Source: Cyclospora cayetanensis (taxonomy: Eukaryota; Apicomplexa; Conoidasida; Eucoccidiorida; Eimeriidae). Taken from it: 64,000 bases of DNA. The stretch's first letter is position 1, and every line of letters starts with the position of its first letter. Shown here in pieces: positions 43,901 to 52,012 of this stretch. The notes beneath the pieces were generated by a model. It saw nothing but the letters and a program-made list of their open reading frames with translations, made no database searches and was not told where the DNA came from. Position numbers and translations under genes: made by a program. The DNA lies in the NCBI RefSeq assembly GCF_002999335.1, contig NW_020312756.1, positions 1 to 64,000 of the forward strand. The letters are read 5' to 3'.

Positions 43901-46472
43901 CACAATGTTGCACATACGCGTTGTACACGACAAGAACAACACATGTTCTGTTCATTATAGTCTAAGTAGAAAGTAACATCCCATTGCCCCATAGGCTGCT
44001 ATTGCTGCAGCTGCTTGCTCGAAGACATAACAAGGAGGTATCATGCCTCCTTCAAGAGCTGTCTTTGAAAAAGGCAGAAGACATAAGCGCGAAAATCGAG
44101 CAGTTCTGGAGTGCCAAAGGAGGGAGGAAGTTCGTGACAACATAAGTGCCCTTCGTTGACGGCAGTGCTCACTTTAGCTGCTACCTCCTGCCCCCTTTCT
44201 TCGTATTTACGTGCTAGTACCAAGCCAAGCCTTCGCGCTTGTTTGTCTACTTCCTTGCAGCTGCGACAACCGCCCCGATGATGTGCAGATGTTATACAAG
44301 GTAAGCTAGTACACTATCTGGCGAACAAGTCCTTTTCAATTCACAGATATAGTGACGTTCAAACGTGTCGAACTCGATGACCGTTTGCAGGCCGAGCTAC
44401 AGGAGCTTCTTTTCGTGGAGACGCAGGCGGTATGTGTCTTGCCCATGTATCGGTTTTTAAAGTCACCTAGTTGCACTGAATGAATTTATATCAATATTAT
44501 AATGGGGGCTGGGTCCTCTTAAAAACAAAATGATATAGCCCGACAGGGCAAATTGAAGACCGCACCACGATTGGGTCCTTTGTATGCCAGGCCGAAGACC
44601 GTATGACTTTGCAGCTGCAGGAATTGCAGCACAAACAAGCTAGTGAAATAGAGGACATTTTAAAGCATATGGAATGTAGATTGAAAGCGAAGCAGGAAAG
44701 AAAAACAGTGCGCTTTGAGGGGATTTGAATCTACCACACACGCGGACACAGTTCTCTAAGAGAACACCTAGTAGTCTAGAACGGTGGAATAAACATCTTT
44801 AAGACCAATAATTTTGTTCATATATAAGTCAAGTACATTTATCTGCAGAATCTGTCAGAACAAGAACAAGCCTTTCAATTGAACAAGGAGGCTGAAGCTG
44901 CAGCACAAGAAGAAATTGGAATCCTTGAACAGCGCATGGTGGAAGAAGAGCAGCAAATCATAAAAGAGATGGAAGAAAAACGCCATGCATACGACAGGCT
45001 GCTGGGACAGCTGCGACAGCGAAGGGAGGCAGAGGAACGGCGACGCGTACTACGGCAAAACCATGTGAAACGAATAGAAAGAGAGGCGCCGGGCAGCGAA
45101 TTGAGCCATCTTATGGGCCAATTCGCCGAAGATACAAAGTTGCTTGACAAAGCATTAGCAGAAGAAGCTGAACGGCAGCACAGCATTATGCGGAAGAGGG
45201 CACTTCTTAGAAATGCCGAAAAATCTGAACGCTTGAATACGAAGCGGCTCGTTGAAAAGCAACGGTTTCTTATTAATCAGAGCGAGATTCGGAGACGTGA
45301 AATAGCGCTTGTGAGTGGCCGCCCACCAGCACGTCAGGTGGTAAATAGCCCAAAACAGATAAGCTACGGGATGAGGTTGACCTTTGCTGCGGGATAGCCC
45401 TTTACAAAATTTTTCCTGTGGTTCTTTGCATTTGACTCCCCATGGGCTTGCTGCTTTTTTACAGAACACTGCGAGAGCAGGCGCAAGGACCCAGAGGCAT
45501 ATGGTTGAAACAATGAACAAGAAAGAGCTGGAAAAGAGGTATAACTACGGTTGCTAAGACGTTCATATGGCTGGCATTCCTTGGTAGATAAATATTTGAA
45601 ACTGACCAAACTGGGTCAAGCCTTATCTGGTGAAAAACAACCTGCAGGTTTTAAGTCCCCCAAGTCTTGTTCTACCATCGAGTATTCAGTGCTAAAGTAA
45701 TTATGGAAACAATGCGCTTTTTCATTCAGAATGGAGCTTGCACATCGGCTAGAGGAGCAACGGAACTGGGCTCCTATTTGGCGGGAGATCTTTGAGGAGG
45801 AACAGAACGCCGGCACGTTCGATTCTTGGGAGCATGATGATGAGCAAATTACATGTGAGCTTTGCCAGTATTAGCCAGGATTGGAGACTCATAGCAATAG
45901 GAGGGAAGCAACAACCGGAGAGTAGCCCTATCAGGAATCGTAACTAAACAAAGTATTTTCTTGTGAGACCTTAATGCTCAGTCGCAGGGCACTTTGCAAC
46001 AAATCTGTTGCACACGGAGCGGATACTCATCAGTGAAGCGGCCTTCATGCGTGAACTTCTTGGAGGTTTCCGAAAGCTGAGTTATATTCTTTCATTGATT
46101 AAATTGGCTCCGAACACGGAGCCCATGCGCAGTCAAGACGAGATGCCAGGCACATCTTCCGAGAGTGAATCCTCTGTCGAATCCACTGGCTCAGAGGTTA
46201 TTACGACCAACTTGAGCAATAACAAGAGCAGCAGCAAGAGCAGCAGACTGGACTCGAGTAGTGATTCATCTGCCTCCCAGGTCTCCTTAGGATCTAGTTC
46301 TGGCGACAGTAGAGTTAGCGGCTTTGAGGTATCGTCGAGCACCAGTGGATTATCAGCCTCAGAAGGCAGAAGTCAAAGCAGCTGCACTTCTGGTGACTCC
46401 AGCAAAAACTCTGCCATCAGTAAATCAGGAGATATAGCTGATGGCTTGAGGGGCAATCCGAATAGGGGATAG
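11712..46472 (+). CDS. giant GCC2/GCC3-domain type I membrane protein with coiled-coil cytoplasmic tail (about 92 exons)
   Basis: This is one spliced gene with about 18.8 kb of coding sequence (about 6,200 residues). I started it at ATG 11712, followed after some 40 residues by a short hydrophobic run that may be a signal sequence, and stopped it at TAG 46470-46472. Domain order is filamin/Ig-like, Calx-beta-like, GCC2/GCC3 array, NHL propeller, second GCC2/GCC3 array, Cys-rich stalk, one transmembrane helix, long coiled coil and Ser-rich end. Nearly every exon ends in a phase matching the next acceptor, which supports a single transcript. Junctions near 12420, 15490 and 25127 do not close. 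GCC2/GCC3 proteins are known as large coccidian surface or secreted proteins. A linker between outer matrix and cytoskeleton is my inference from topology. The gene could be two if the intron at 37341-37449 is not removed. Confidence 0.85.
14066..15491 (+). other. giant protein: Calx-beta-like repeats (exons 5-8)
   Basis: Exons are 14066-14371, 14503-14688, 14896-15048 and 15194 to about 15491. The repeated pattern is an LVREGEE-type start, a TYTLRLS strand, a later NWQEEQTVVLKVDQDD strand and an acidic DDDIAG turn leading into the next strand. This is the layout of Calx-beta-like modules as they occur in coccidian multi-domain surface proteins; in Na/Ca exchangers the acidic turn binds Ca2+. 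A second copy begins at 15194 with LIEKDELKLAFRLRS and ends with a WRTQRSFTLQLQNGIDES strand. Exons 5, 6 and 7 are symmetrical phase 0 units. The 3' end of exon 8 is unclear: the frame runs on to TGA near 15543, but a GTACGC donor near 15492 is more likely. Its junction with the next exon (16181) is unresolved. Confidence 0.65.
16181..27174 (+). other. giant protein: first GCC2/GCC3 Cys-rich array (exons 9-40)
   Basis: Thirty-two small exons encode tandem modules of the form CPxGxYCP(E)G...CxxCPAGxYC. Exons with matched phases include 16181-16317, 16435-16691, 16963-17214, 17344-17473, 17759-17906, 18060-18274, 18518-18694, 18814-19048, 19210-19339, 19469-19523, 19698-19915, 20090-20168, 20323-20594, 20861-20945, 21203-21399, 21559-21614, 21843-22010, 22137-22294, 22494-22852, 23216-23449, 23588-23733, 23846-23913, 24067-24140, 24238-24400, 24634-24792, 24937-25127, 25362-25567, 25687-25795, 25894-25988, 26188-26343, 26571-26783 and 26899-27174. 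The motif is that of the GCC2/GCC3 (ephrin-receptor-like) family, whose cysteines pair within each module to make a stiff extracellular rod. Many introns split the Gly codon of CPxG in phase 1. Adhesion or matrix binding is likely but not shown. Confidence 0.82.
24937..25127 (+). other. giant protein: PAN/apple-like insert (exon 34)
   Basis: This exon interrupts the GCC2/GCC3 array with a different Cys pattern: CTGFEG, an ETFVEAQLQC helix, a DQCQGIVETPDG turn, FFLR and a final TRTCDAF. Apple/PAN modules share the layout of a helix ending in Cys, then Cys-x-x-Ile, then a beta hairpin with Phe, and a last Cys. They bind carbohydrate or protein in micronemal adhesins of coccidia. The assignment is by pattern only. 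The exon enters in matching phase (G from 24792 plus TT), but the frame reads GAT TAG directly before the donor GTAGAC, while exon 35 (25362) needs two preceding bases. One surplus base at this end would explain both facts. Confidence 0.5.
27274..29385 (+). other. giant protein: NHL-type beta-propeller (exons 41-48)
   Basis: Exons are 27274-27516, 27663-27821, 27910-28116, 28223-28329, 28488-28709, 28822-28862, 29003-29150 and 29277-29385. Repeated blades end in motifs such as DVYISDYSNFAVRVV, NLYIADSGNHSVVRH, LYVVDSGNKR, VLVVSDAGARA and FADSYMHRVRRI, each preceded by a small-residue turn (GTGFPGTGG, LANPLGLALDED, LPSGVVVDKQ). That is the NHL signature of (V/I)-A-D-x-x-N-x-x-(V/I)-R at the end of each four-stranded blade. 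About five to six blades are visible, enough for one closed propeller. NHL propellers usually bind protein or glycan ligands. All junctions close in phase. The propeller begins directly after a GCC module and returns to one at IPCPAG in exon 48. Confidence 0.75.
29555..35553 (+). other. giant protein: second GCC2/GCC3 array with a non-Cys insert (exons 49-62)
   Basis: Exons are 29555-29746, 29895-30166, 30387-30654, 30869-31167, 31352-31500, 31815-32028, 32186-32602, 32772-33089, 33218-33363, 33509-33787, 34034-34353, 34689-35005, 35148-35230 and 35403-35553. Most carry the same CPAGxYC modules as the first array; 32186-32602 is the longest uninterrupted block. Exons 50 and 51 (29895-30654) hold an insert of about 180 residues poor in cysteine, with beta-strand pairs such as LLVIELENPMDLVNIRIEA and IVLRFHHRNSSGLVRVEL. 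It resembles a jelly-roll or discoidin-like fold, but I cannot name it. The exon at 31815 closes in frame only if its donor is GCAAGG at 32029. Donors after 32602 (GTTTGA) and 33089 (GTCTGT) are weak but give matching phase. Confidence 0.78.
35668..37340 (+). other. giant protein: Cys-rich stalk, pre-membrane domain and transmembrane helix (exons 63-66)
   Basis: Exons are 35668-35883, 36019-36376, 36525-36864 and 36960-37340. The first two encode a stalk with CSCKG, CVCLSG and CMCAG pairs and repeated LDEVC segments. The third and fourth encode a beta-rich pre-membrane domain with QAGEQRILFLFTFNESGLYTF and LVLRVMEARRLC. Translation of about 37197-37270 then gives a strongly hydrophobic run of roughly 24 residues (SLFMAAILAIAIGVMGVLVF, continuing LAAWIF), followed by the basic stop-transfer segment THQRLENFR. 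This is the only convincing membrane span in the gene and sets a type I topology: the modules upstream face outward or lumenal, the tail is cytosolic. Reading through the donor at 37341 gives a stop (TAA 37354-37356) after a short tail. Confidence 0.8.
37450..45310 (+). other. giant protein: cytoplasmic coiled-coil tail (exons 67-89)
   Basis: Exons include 37450-37747, 38065-38187, 38294-38563, 38671-38730, 38884-38967, 39115-39294, 39453-39584, 39684-39835, 39878-40040, 40349-40588, 40921-41146, 41312-41532, 41714-41758, 41969-42139, 42489-42841, 42954-43065, 43199-43346, 43504-43703, 43804-43875, 44011-44133, 44391-44429, 44591-44707 and 44849-45310. Translation is rich in Glu, Lys, Arg, Gln, Ala and Leu with heptad spacing and no cysteine pattern. 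The last large exon is the clearest, with an almost continuous run of EEEQQIIKEMEEKRHAYDRL type. Most exons are multiples of three in phase 0. A rod-like dimerising tail that could attach to the cytoskeleton or membrane skeleton is likely. No known family is recognised. Two phase steps around 43.9-44.4 kb suggest that a small exon near 44261-44300 may be missing from this list. Confidence 0.75.
45465..46472 (+). other. giant protein: C-terminal segment with Ser-rich low-complexity end (exons 90-92)
   Basis: Exons 45465-45538, 45730-45854 and 45988-46472 join in matching phase and end at TAG 46470-46472. The first two continue the helix (MVETMNKKELEKR, MELAHRLEEQRNW) and end in an acidic EHDDEQIT turn. 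The last exon has a folded-looking start (WHFATNLLHTERILISEAAF and a following FRKLSYILSLIKLA), then about 115 residues dominated by Ser with Asp, Glu, Gly and Lys, such as SSSKSSRLDSSSDSSAS. Such tails are usually disordered and heavily phosphorylated, often by casein kinase 2-like enzymes at S-x-x-D/E sites, several of which are present. The codon run AGCAGCAGCAAGAGCAGCAG near 46227 is a short CAG/AGC-rich tract. Confidence 0.75.
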
Positions 46473-47540
46473 ACTGAGTTAATATCCTGGAAACTTCTGT
46501 TAAAAAACTTACACGTGTATCGTGCGCAGGAGGGGGGAGAATATGCCCGAATCTTGATATAGATTTGCCAAAGGACTAATTAAGGCCGAGCCTTGTGTAC
46601 TTTGAATATACTGTGGTTCATGAAGACATATGAAGGCATGTGCATTGAAGGTATTTCCAGCTGCCATGGTGCACGTATGCTCGCAACAAGCAGCTGCGTC
46701 GTTTTTGCCCGTACCCTTTGGTAGGCATAGGTAATTTACTGCTCTGGCAGGCCATAAGAAGTGCTAGCATCACACCTTTACTTTGCCGGTGTGAAATTGA
46801 GGCTCCCGAGTCGCAGAGGGGTCTCTGCTTCCATTCTAGGCTTGCAAAAGCAGCTACATTTTTGTACAGTGGCATCTTAAATGTGGTTACACGCCTTAGA
46901 CTGCAGATGGTCCTATTCTCCTGGAAAATACTGCTACATCATGTGATATTGGATGCAACATGGGAAAGATGAATTAGACGCTAAACGCGCACTAAACCGC
47001 CCGGGAGCGTTCAAATTTACTGAATAATTTGACCTGACTTTTACAGAAGTACTACGAAGAGACCCAAGTAGTAGAGATGTACTTCACCTAACGTAGAGGC
47101 AAGATGGCAGCATGAAGCCGTTTCTGGGCAGGGACCATGTTTCCAGCACTCTATCCAGTAGTGTCTCTTTTGTAAAGAAAAAAATTGGCCAGCCCGTAAT
47201 CCGAGCTAGTCCTATTCCTCGTACTTCGACACAGACAAACGAACATGTATAAAACCCATTGTGGTAGTAGGAAAATACCTGCGGGCTCTTTCGCCTTAGA
47301 GTTGCAATGGTAGAATGTCTCTTTGAGGTTCATTCACTATCGATTCGCAGCATGGCATTCTAACCCCTAGTGTGTAGTTCGCATTTGAGCCGTTCGCTCA
47401 AAGCACCGACTAGCTGGTGGGGTGCCCAAGTAGCATGATCACGGAGCCTTGTTTTTGTGAGTACCTTCAGCAGTGCAGAAGGATTGATGCGTAACGTATC
47501 AACGGTAGCAAAAGCTTGCGTGACATACAGAGTTATCAAT
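46473..47540. other. intergenic stretch between convergent genes
   Basis: About 1.07 kb separates the stop of the giant plus-strand gene from the stop assigned to the next minus-strand gene, so both 3' UTRs should lie here. Short frames on both strands between 46618 and 46972 overlap each other and have no protein-like motif or acceptor linking them to either gene. I see no clear polyadenylation signal, repeat or RNA gene. Confidence 0.4.
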
Positions 47541-49022
47541 TTACGTGCTCAAGTTCCTATACGGACACCTGTACCGCATAAGCTCTGATTCCTTTCTTTG
47601 TGTATTTGTATCTTCCGTGGTACAGACACTGCTGCTCTTGCGGAGCTCAATGCTGATTAGCAGGGTATCAGGTGGTCTCAGAGCTACAGGTGGTGAAGGC
47701 CGTCGGGAGTCGAAGTGGAAGCACTCCTGCAGATGCCGAACACGCAGCGCCGATTTTCGTACAGGCAAACTCCACCTTCAGGTCAAACTATTTGGTGGTG
47801 CTTCTATAGCTACGTTACGTGCTGCTGTGAATGTGAACTATTAGGCAACTAAAGAAATCAAGTGATGGTATTTTTCTCGGAACACTCACGCTCTTCAAGC
47901 GCATTTTTGGCTTCCTCCAGTAATTTTACACCCCTTTTGAGGACATACACCAATCCATAATAAAAGAACTAGGTTGCTTAAACAACAGTTCGAGATTGCC
48001 ACCTGTTCTTGCCATCTTACTGATTCTGTATGCTCATATTTCGATCCACTGTGTGAGACTTACACTGACGGGGGATCATAAAAAATTCCTGAGCCTGATC
48101 TCGGCAAGCTCCAGGAGCTAGTAGCTGAACAGGCAGCGCGCAGCCTCGCATAAATGATTGCAACGCCTGACACAAAACTGGCAATAGTTTCGTGCGTGGT
48201 GGTCCGACGCCAGGTGCTTGATGGTAGGCGAAATTACCAAAGGAGAGTCTCAAAATTTGTATGAGACTACGCAAACACCTTCAGCATTCCGGTGTATTAA
48301 AGACATGATAGCATACCACTCCTTCGTGAGTGGCTCTGGAGGATTTGCCGCTTGAGAATATTGGTTGCCACAGGCTCAACCTCCCAGTTAGAGTCAGGGA
48401 CTGCTTGTGGCGTTCCTTCTCTATTCGCGCGAGTTTCGCGTGTAAATTCGATACGGACTGCCTTGCAACCTTCCTCAAGCCCAAGAGTTCTGGTCTTTGC
48501 AAGAACCTTAACCGTTGTGTCACCGTTCAAAGTTTCTCGCTCTGGGCTTTGAGATATTAGTGCCCCTAAAATAGCGACTGGAGCGGTAACGTGAGGCTTT
48601 GATTCAGGGCGGTCTTGTAATAATACTCTGGCTGGCACCACCTGCAAATTTACGTCGCATTTGTGCTGGGAATGTAGCAGTGGCTACCTGAGAGGCTGGA
48701 CACTGGCGAATAACGGTAGAAGTAGATCATGAAATGCGCGCAGTTCTTTAAATTGTCCTGGGAAAGGTTGCAGGGCTGCAATGTGCCATATACAGTGTGC
48801 GCACTTTGGTATTTACTCCCACTGTCGATAGCTGCGTCCTCTTTAGGATTGATCGTGGAATTTGGCTAAGAGCACCACGGCTAGCTCCTAGTTCTCTTTC
48901 GAACTTTGGATGAGTCTTGCGTGTAACCATTCCAGTGGGCACAATCTGCTTACATCGCAGCGTTTTCAGCCCGACGGAGTCAAACCAGTGCAACACCGGT
49001 CTTGTCTGCCTCGCCTTCTTGA
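47541..49022 (-). CDS. hypothetical multi-exon protein, 3' part (limits provisional)
   Basis: I do not recognise this gene. Two adjoining minus-strand exons are well supported: 48817-49022 and 48317-48641, bounded by TTTTTAG and TTTGCAG acceptors and GTAAAT and GTATGC donors. They join in phase 0 and read through more than 170 codons without a stop. Translation is basic and Arg/Lys-rich (VKKARQTRPVLHWFDSVGLK; TVKVLAKTRTLGLEEGCKAV). Further likely exons at 48064-48266, 47890-47968 (FFYYGLVYVLKRGVKLLEEA) and 47541-47726 have good splice signals, but their phases do not all match, so the end may differ from that given. The first supported exon starts one base into a codon, so at least one upstream exon is missing. 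It must lie above 49022, where a plus-strand gene occupies 49156-49970. Confidence 0.45.
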
Positions 49023-49155
49023 CTAAAAACACATTAAATTGCAATAAGTGAGCATTTTAATGGGCAGCTCTGGGAGCCTCTATTGTAATTGTAGCTTCCT
49101 ATACATCCATACCTATACTGTGTCTGTCACACAGCAAAACTTTACTTGCAATTCA

Positions 49156-49970
49156 ATGCGTACAGCTGCTCAGACAGCAGCACTCCTCCAGCACATTACA
49201 ACCACTTATGGTTTTTCGAGGCCTGAAGAGCACCTGTGTGAGTTGTTGCACAACTGGCGTTTGGCAAAGTGGCATTTAAAAGAGTGTTGTGAAGCAGTAA
49301 GCTTTCAGCGTCCGTTGCTGGTGTGGCTGCAGCACAATTCGGAATTGCAAGGACAAACCTTTCATAGCTGTGGGCCATACCAGGCTCGAGATCTTGTACA
49401 GAAAGAATTGTTCTTTGACTTGTACCACGCGAAGAAGATAGGTCGGAAATATATAGTAGCCGAAATGTAATTCACATGCAATTGAGTTAAAACCAAAGCA
49501 TAGCCTAAAAACCCCGAGTTCGCGCGAAAACTTATTCTGTGGGCATGCAGGAGGAGCCAGAGTCGCGTTAAGCTCCACTGTGACACAAATATCACTTGGC
49601 TTTACTGTTGAGCGACATGCTCTCAAACAGGCGACTTGCGGCAAAAGAACTTGCTTTAGAGAAAGTATCAGAGTATGATAAAATCAACAAGGGGCACTTA
49701 CTTCCAGCTAAAGACTGCAAAAGCAAGCGCTGCTTTTGTGCCGACTCCAACAGCGCCATGGCATCTGCCCGGAGCTGCAATGGAGGCCTTCGGTTTGAGA
49801 AAAACTTGAGACAAAGGGCCAGAGACCATCCAAATCTGCGTACAAAGGTTGTGGAGCCTTTCTTCTTCCCCCGGGAAGGCACTCATCAAGCGACACCAAC
49901 GCCCAGAGACAAAGCACGGATTAAACGTTTCTTGGATACAGAGCAGGGCTTGTTTATGCCATTCGATTAG
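49156..49970 (+). CDS. hypothetical two-exon protein (216 residues)
   Basis: Exon 1 is 49156-49466, from ATG, and exon 2 is 49631-49970, ending in TAG. The donor is GTAATT and the acceptor is TCTCAAACAG. The phases agree (two bases plus one), and the joined frame of 217 codons is open throughout. Exon 1 encodes a helical region with HLCELLHNWRLAKWHLKECC and ends in a basic GRKYIV segment. Exon 2 is strongly charged, with LAAKELALEKVSEYDKINKG and later a KNLRQRARDHPNLRTKVVEP run. I see no signal peptide, membrane span or known domain. The gene is embedded between minus-strand genes and its last 17 bases overlap the end of the pseudophosphatase on the other strand. The opposite strand is also open over part of this stretch, so the call depends on the splice phase. 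Confidence 0.5.
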
Positions 49971-50890
49971 CAAGGGAACAAATCTGCCACAAGCCCAGCA
50001 GCTTTTGTTGCCTGTCGAGAATGCCGGAGCGAAGACCGCAAAGTACATGGCAAGAGGCAGCAACACTATTCCCACGCACAATTGTGCGATGTGCGAACGC
50101 AACAAGGCGTATCCATTTACGATGAATTGAGTTGCTTACTTCACCACGAAGTATGCTGCTGCTGCAGTTGCCGCTGTGGCTAGACAATTGGAGGAGTGCA
50201 GTAAACAGCTTCCTCCGAGTTCGTTGGCTTCCTCTATAAAAGCAACAGCTGCTGCCATGTCTACTAGTCTTTGTTCAATAATGTTCTGTGTGAAAGCCGT
50301 AAACACACATTGTGGCCATGCTGTAAAAAGGAGTGTCGAACTTGGCTCAAGATGACAAATAAACTTCCTGGGTTTACGATGTGATGTGTAGACACAACAC
50401 GGCAGGACTTTTATCGAGGTCATACTGGATCCTGGGATTTCTCTTTGATATTCCAGTAGAGCGTAAGGCTACGGGATGGCATCGAGTTTGTCTTGCCCGA
50501 ATTCGCGCAGGACCGTGTTTGTTCGATTCTCCGCGGTGATCCTTCGTCAATAGCCACAATATGAGATACTTTGTTGGCCTCCAGAAATCCATAGTCAACA
50601 GATACAGAGGGTGGACCAAAAAAAAGTCCATCCTTTAGACGGATTGGTCCAATGACTCGGTTTTCGTTTTGGTCAAGCAATCTAGCACATGTCACAAAAT
50701 TCGTGTCGGATTCATTTAGGTGCATGTTCTTTCTCGAGAGAGCCCACAGGGGAGTAGCAGATGGTGTATCCTCTGACACTGCAGCATTCATGCGCACTAA
50801 TTGACATGGGCTACAAGAACGAACTTGTTCTATCCGCTGGGTGCCCATTGTAGGTGGTCGCAGATACGACTGCCAACGCTGATGCTGCAT
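49954..50890 (-). CDS. dual-specificity phosphatase-like protein, catalytically dead (pseudophosphatase)
   Basis: The minus-strand exons are 50426-50890 (from ATG), 50140-50285 and a last exon starting at 50011 or 50065 and ending at TAA 49954-49956. The first junction is phase 0 and the second uses two bases plus one, and both close. The product is about 225-240 residues. After a polar N-terminus of about 80 residues comes the start of a DSP fold, IRLKDGLFFGPPSVSVDYGF then LEANKVSHIVAI, then LTLYWNIKEKSQDP, a helix VDMAAAVAFIEEAN and the loop region SCLLHSSNCLATAATAAAAY. In active enzymes that loop reads H-C-x-x-G-x-x-R-S. Here Cys is Ser, Gly is Cys and Arg is replaced, so phosphate transfer should be impossible. 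By analogy with STYX proteins it may bind phosphoproteins or compete with active phosphatases. Confidence 0.6.
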
Positions 50891-50903
50891 AACGCATTAA
50901 ACA

Positions 50904-52012
50904 CTAGCAAGCTTTGAACTGGCTGGGGGACCTATAGTTCCGTAATAGTATGGTCTCATCATGACAGGCCATTTTCATATGCTTTCCTTTGCCAAGAGGA
51001 AACCCTTCTGCCATGCAGCTGCCTACTGACTGTAATGGCTGCTGGATGTGTAGTGTAAAGCGTTGCAGCGTCTTCTTAAGTCCTATGGTGAGTTGAAGTG
51101 CATTGTAAAAGGGGGACTCTCCGACGACTCGGCAACAGTAATTGTTGGTACTGCACCATTGAATACCGCAAAAATGCTGCTGGGGCTGCAACCTGCGGGC
51201 TAAGTGGGCAGAATGACCCTTGAATAGTGCTAGAAAGATTAAAATACACTACTTCCTGCAGCTGTAATCTGATATCGTGGCACATAGGATGCCGTGGCAC
51301 TCATCTTACAGCGCAGCGGCTACCAGAATGGCAAAATGAAGTGGTCAGTGATCAGAGGAGAAATATTTTCCCCTAACCCTTGATCAGTACAACTGAACAT
51401 AATAAACTGGCAAGTAACCAACGGAAGCAGTATTGATGCTTATCAGAAGCAGCCCCGCCTTGTCCTTTCCCACTTGGGGATGCTCGGAAACTATCCGGTA
51501 ATTCAGAAAAATCTATTGACAAGCGTTGTAGGTTGACTCTAGAGAATGAAAGCGCCGAGTATAAGTGATAAAAGTTTCAGCTTTGTTGAAGGGTTAGTAT
51601 TGCCTTTTCACACGAGCGTCGAGGACCCAACAAGACTGCAAGCCTCCCGAGCAATGCAGCGACTGGGGATGTCCGCGCGGTAACTTCTTCCGGTGTGGAA
51701 AGCTCTAGTAACAGTGAAGCATGGGTAACGTAAGGAGACATGTAGAAGCAATGGTATGGAAGGCGCTCTGCATAAACAGTGAAACACGCCTTCTTCCGGG
51801 GAAGATGCCAACAAAAGTGTTCCAAGTCAGGGCACACTATGAGCCGACCAAACAGACCGTAAATTTTTTCTTTGTGTTATTTTTATAGTTTGTGATAATT
51901 TTCGTTCTTCCAGCTGGGTTTTTGGTTCATTTGCTATGCGCCCGCGCTGTCGCAATCTGCTGTCTTCCCAAACCTTGATATCCGATCTTCTCAGTTCTAC
52001 TTCACCGGACAT
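50904..52012 (-). CDS. possible small hypothetical gene (two candidate exons)
   Basis: Two minus-strand pieces look coding. One begins with ATG at 52012 and encodes a basic, helical N-terminus (MSGEVELRRSDIKVWEDSRL, continuing RQRGRIANEPKTQLEERKL). The other, about 50904-51192, follows a CCGCAG acceptor and ends in TAG. It encodes TIGLKKTLQRFTLHIQQPLQ and MAEGFPLGKGKHMKMACHDE. I could not link them by phase, and the region from about 51300 to 51830 contains only ambiguous minus-strand frames. They may be ends of one gene or unrelated. The second piece stops just 14 bases before the ATG of the pseudophosphatase gene on the same strand, an unusually tight spacing for a spliced eukaryotic genome, so it might instead be an upstream exon of that gene. 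No family is recognised. Confidence 0.25.

Noticed and set aside
49592..49882. Minus-strand frame over the second exon of the plus-strand orphan gene
   Set aside because: It lacks a splice partner in phase, whereas the plus-strand frame closes with its first exon.
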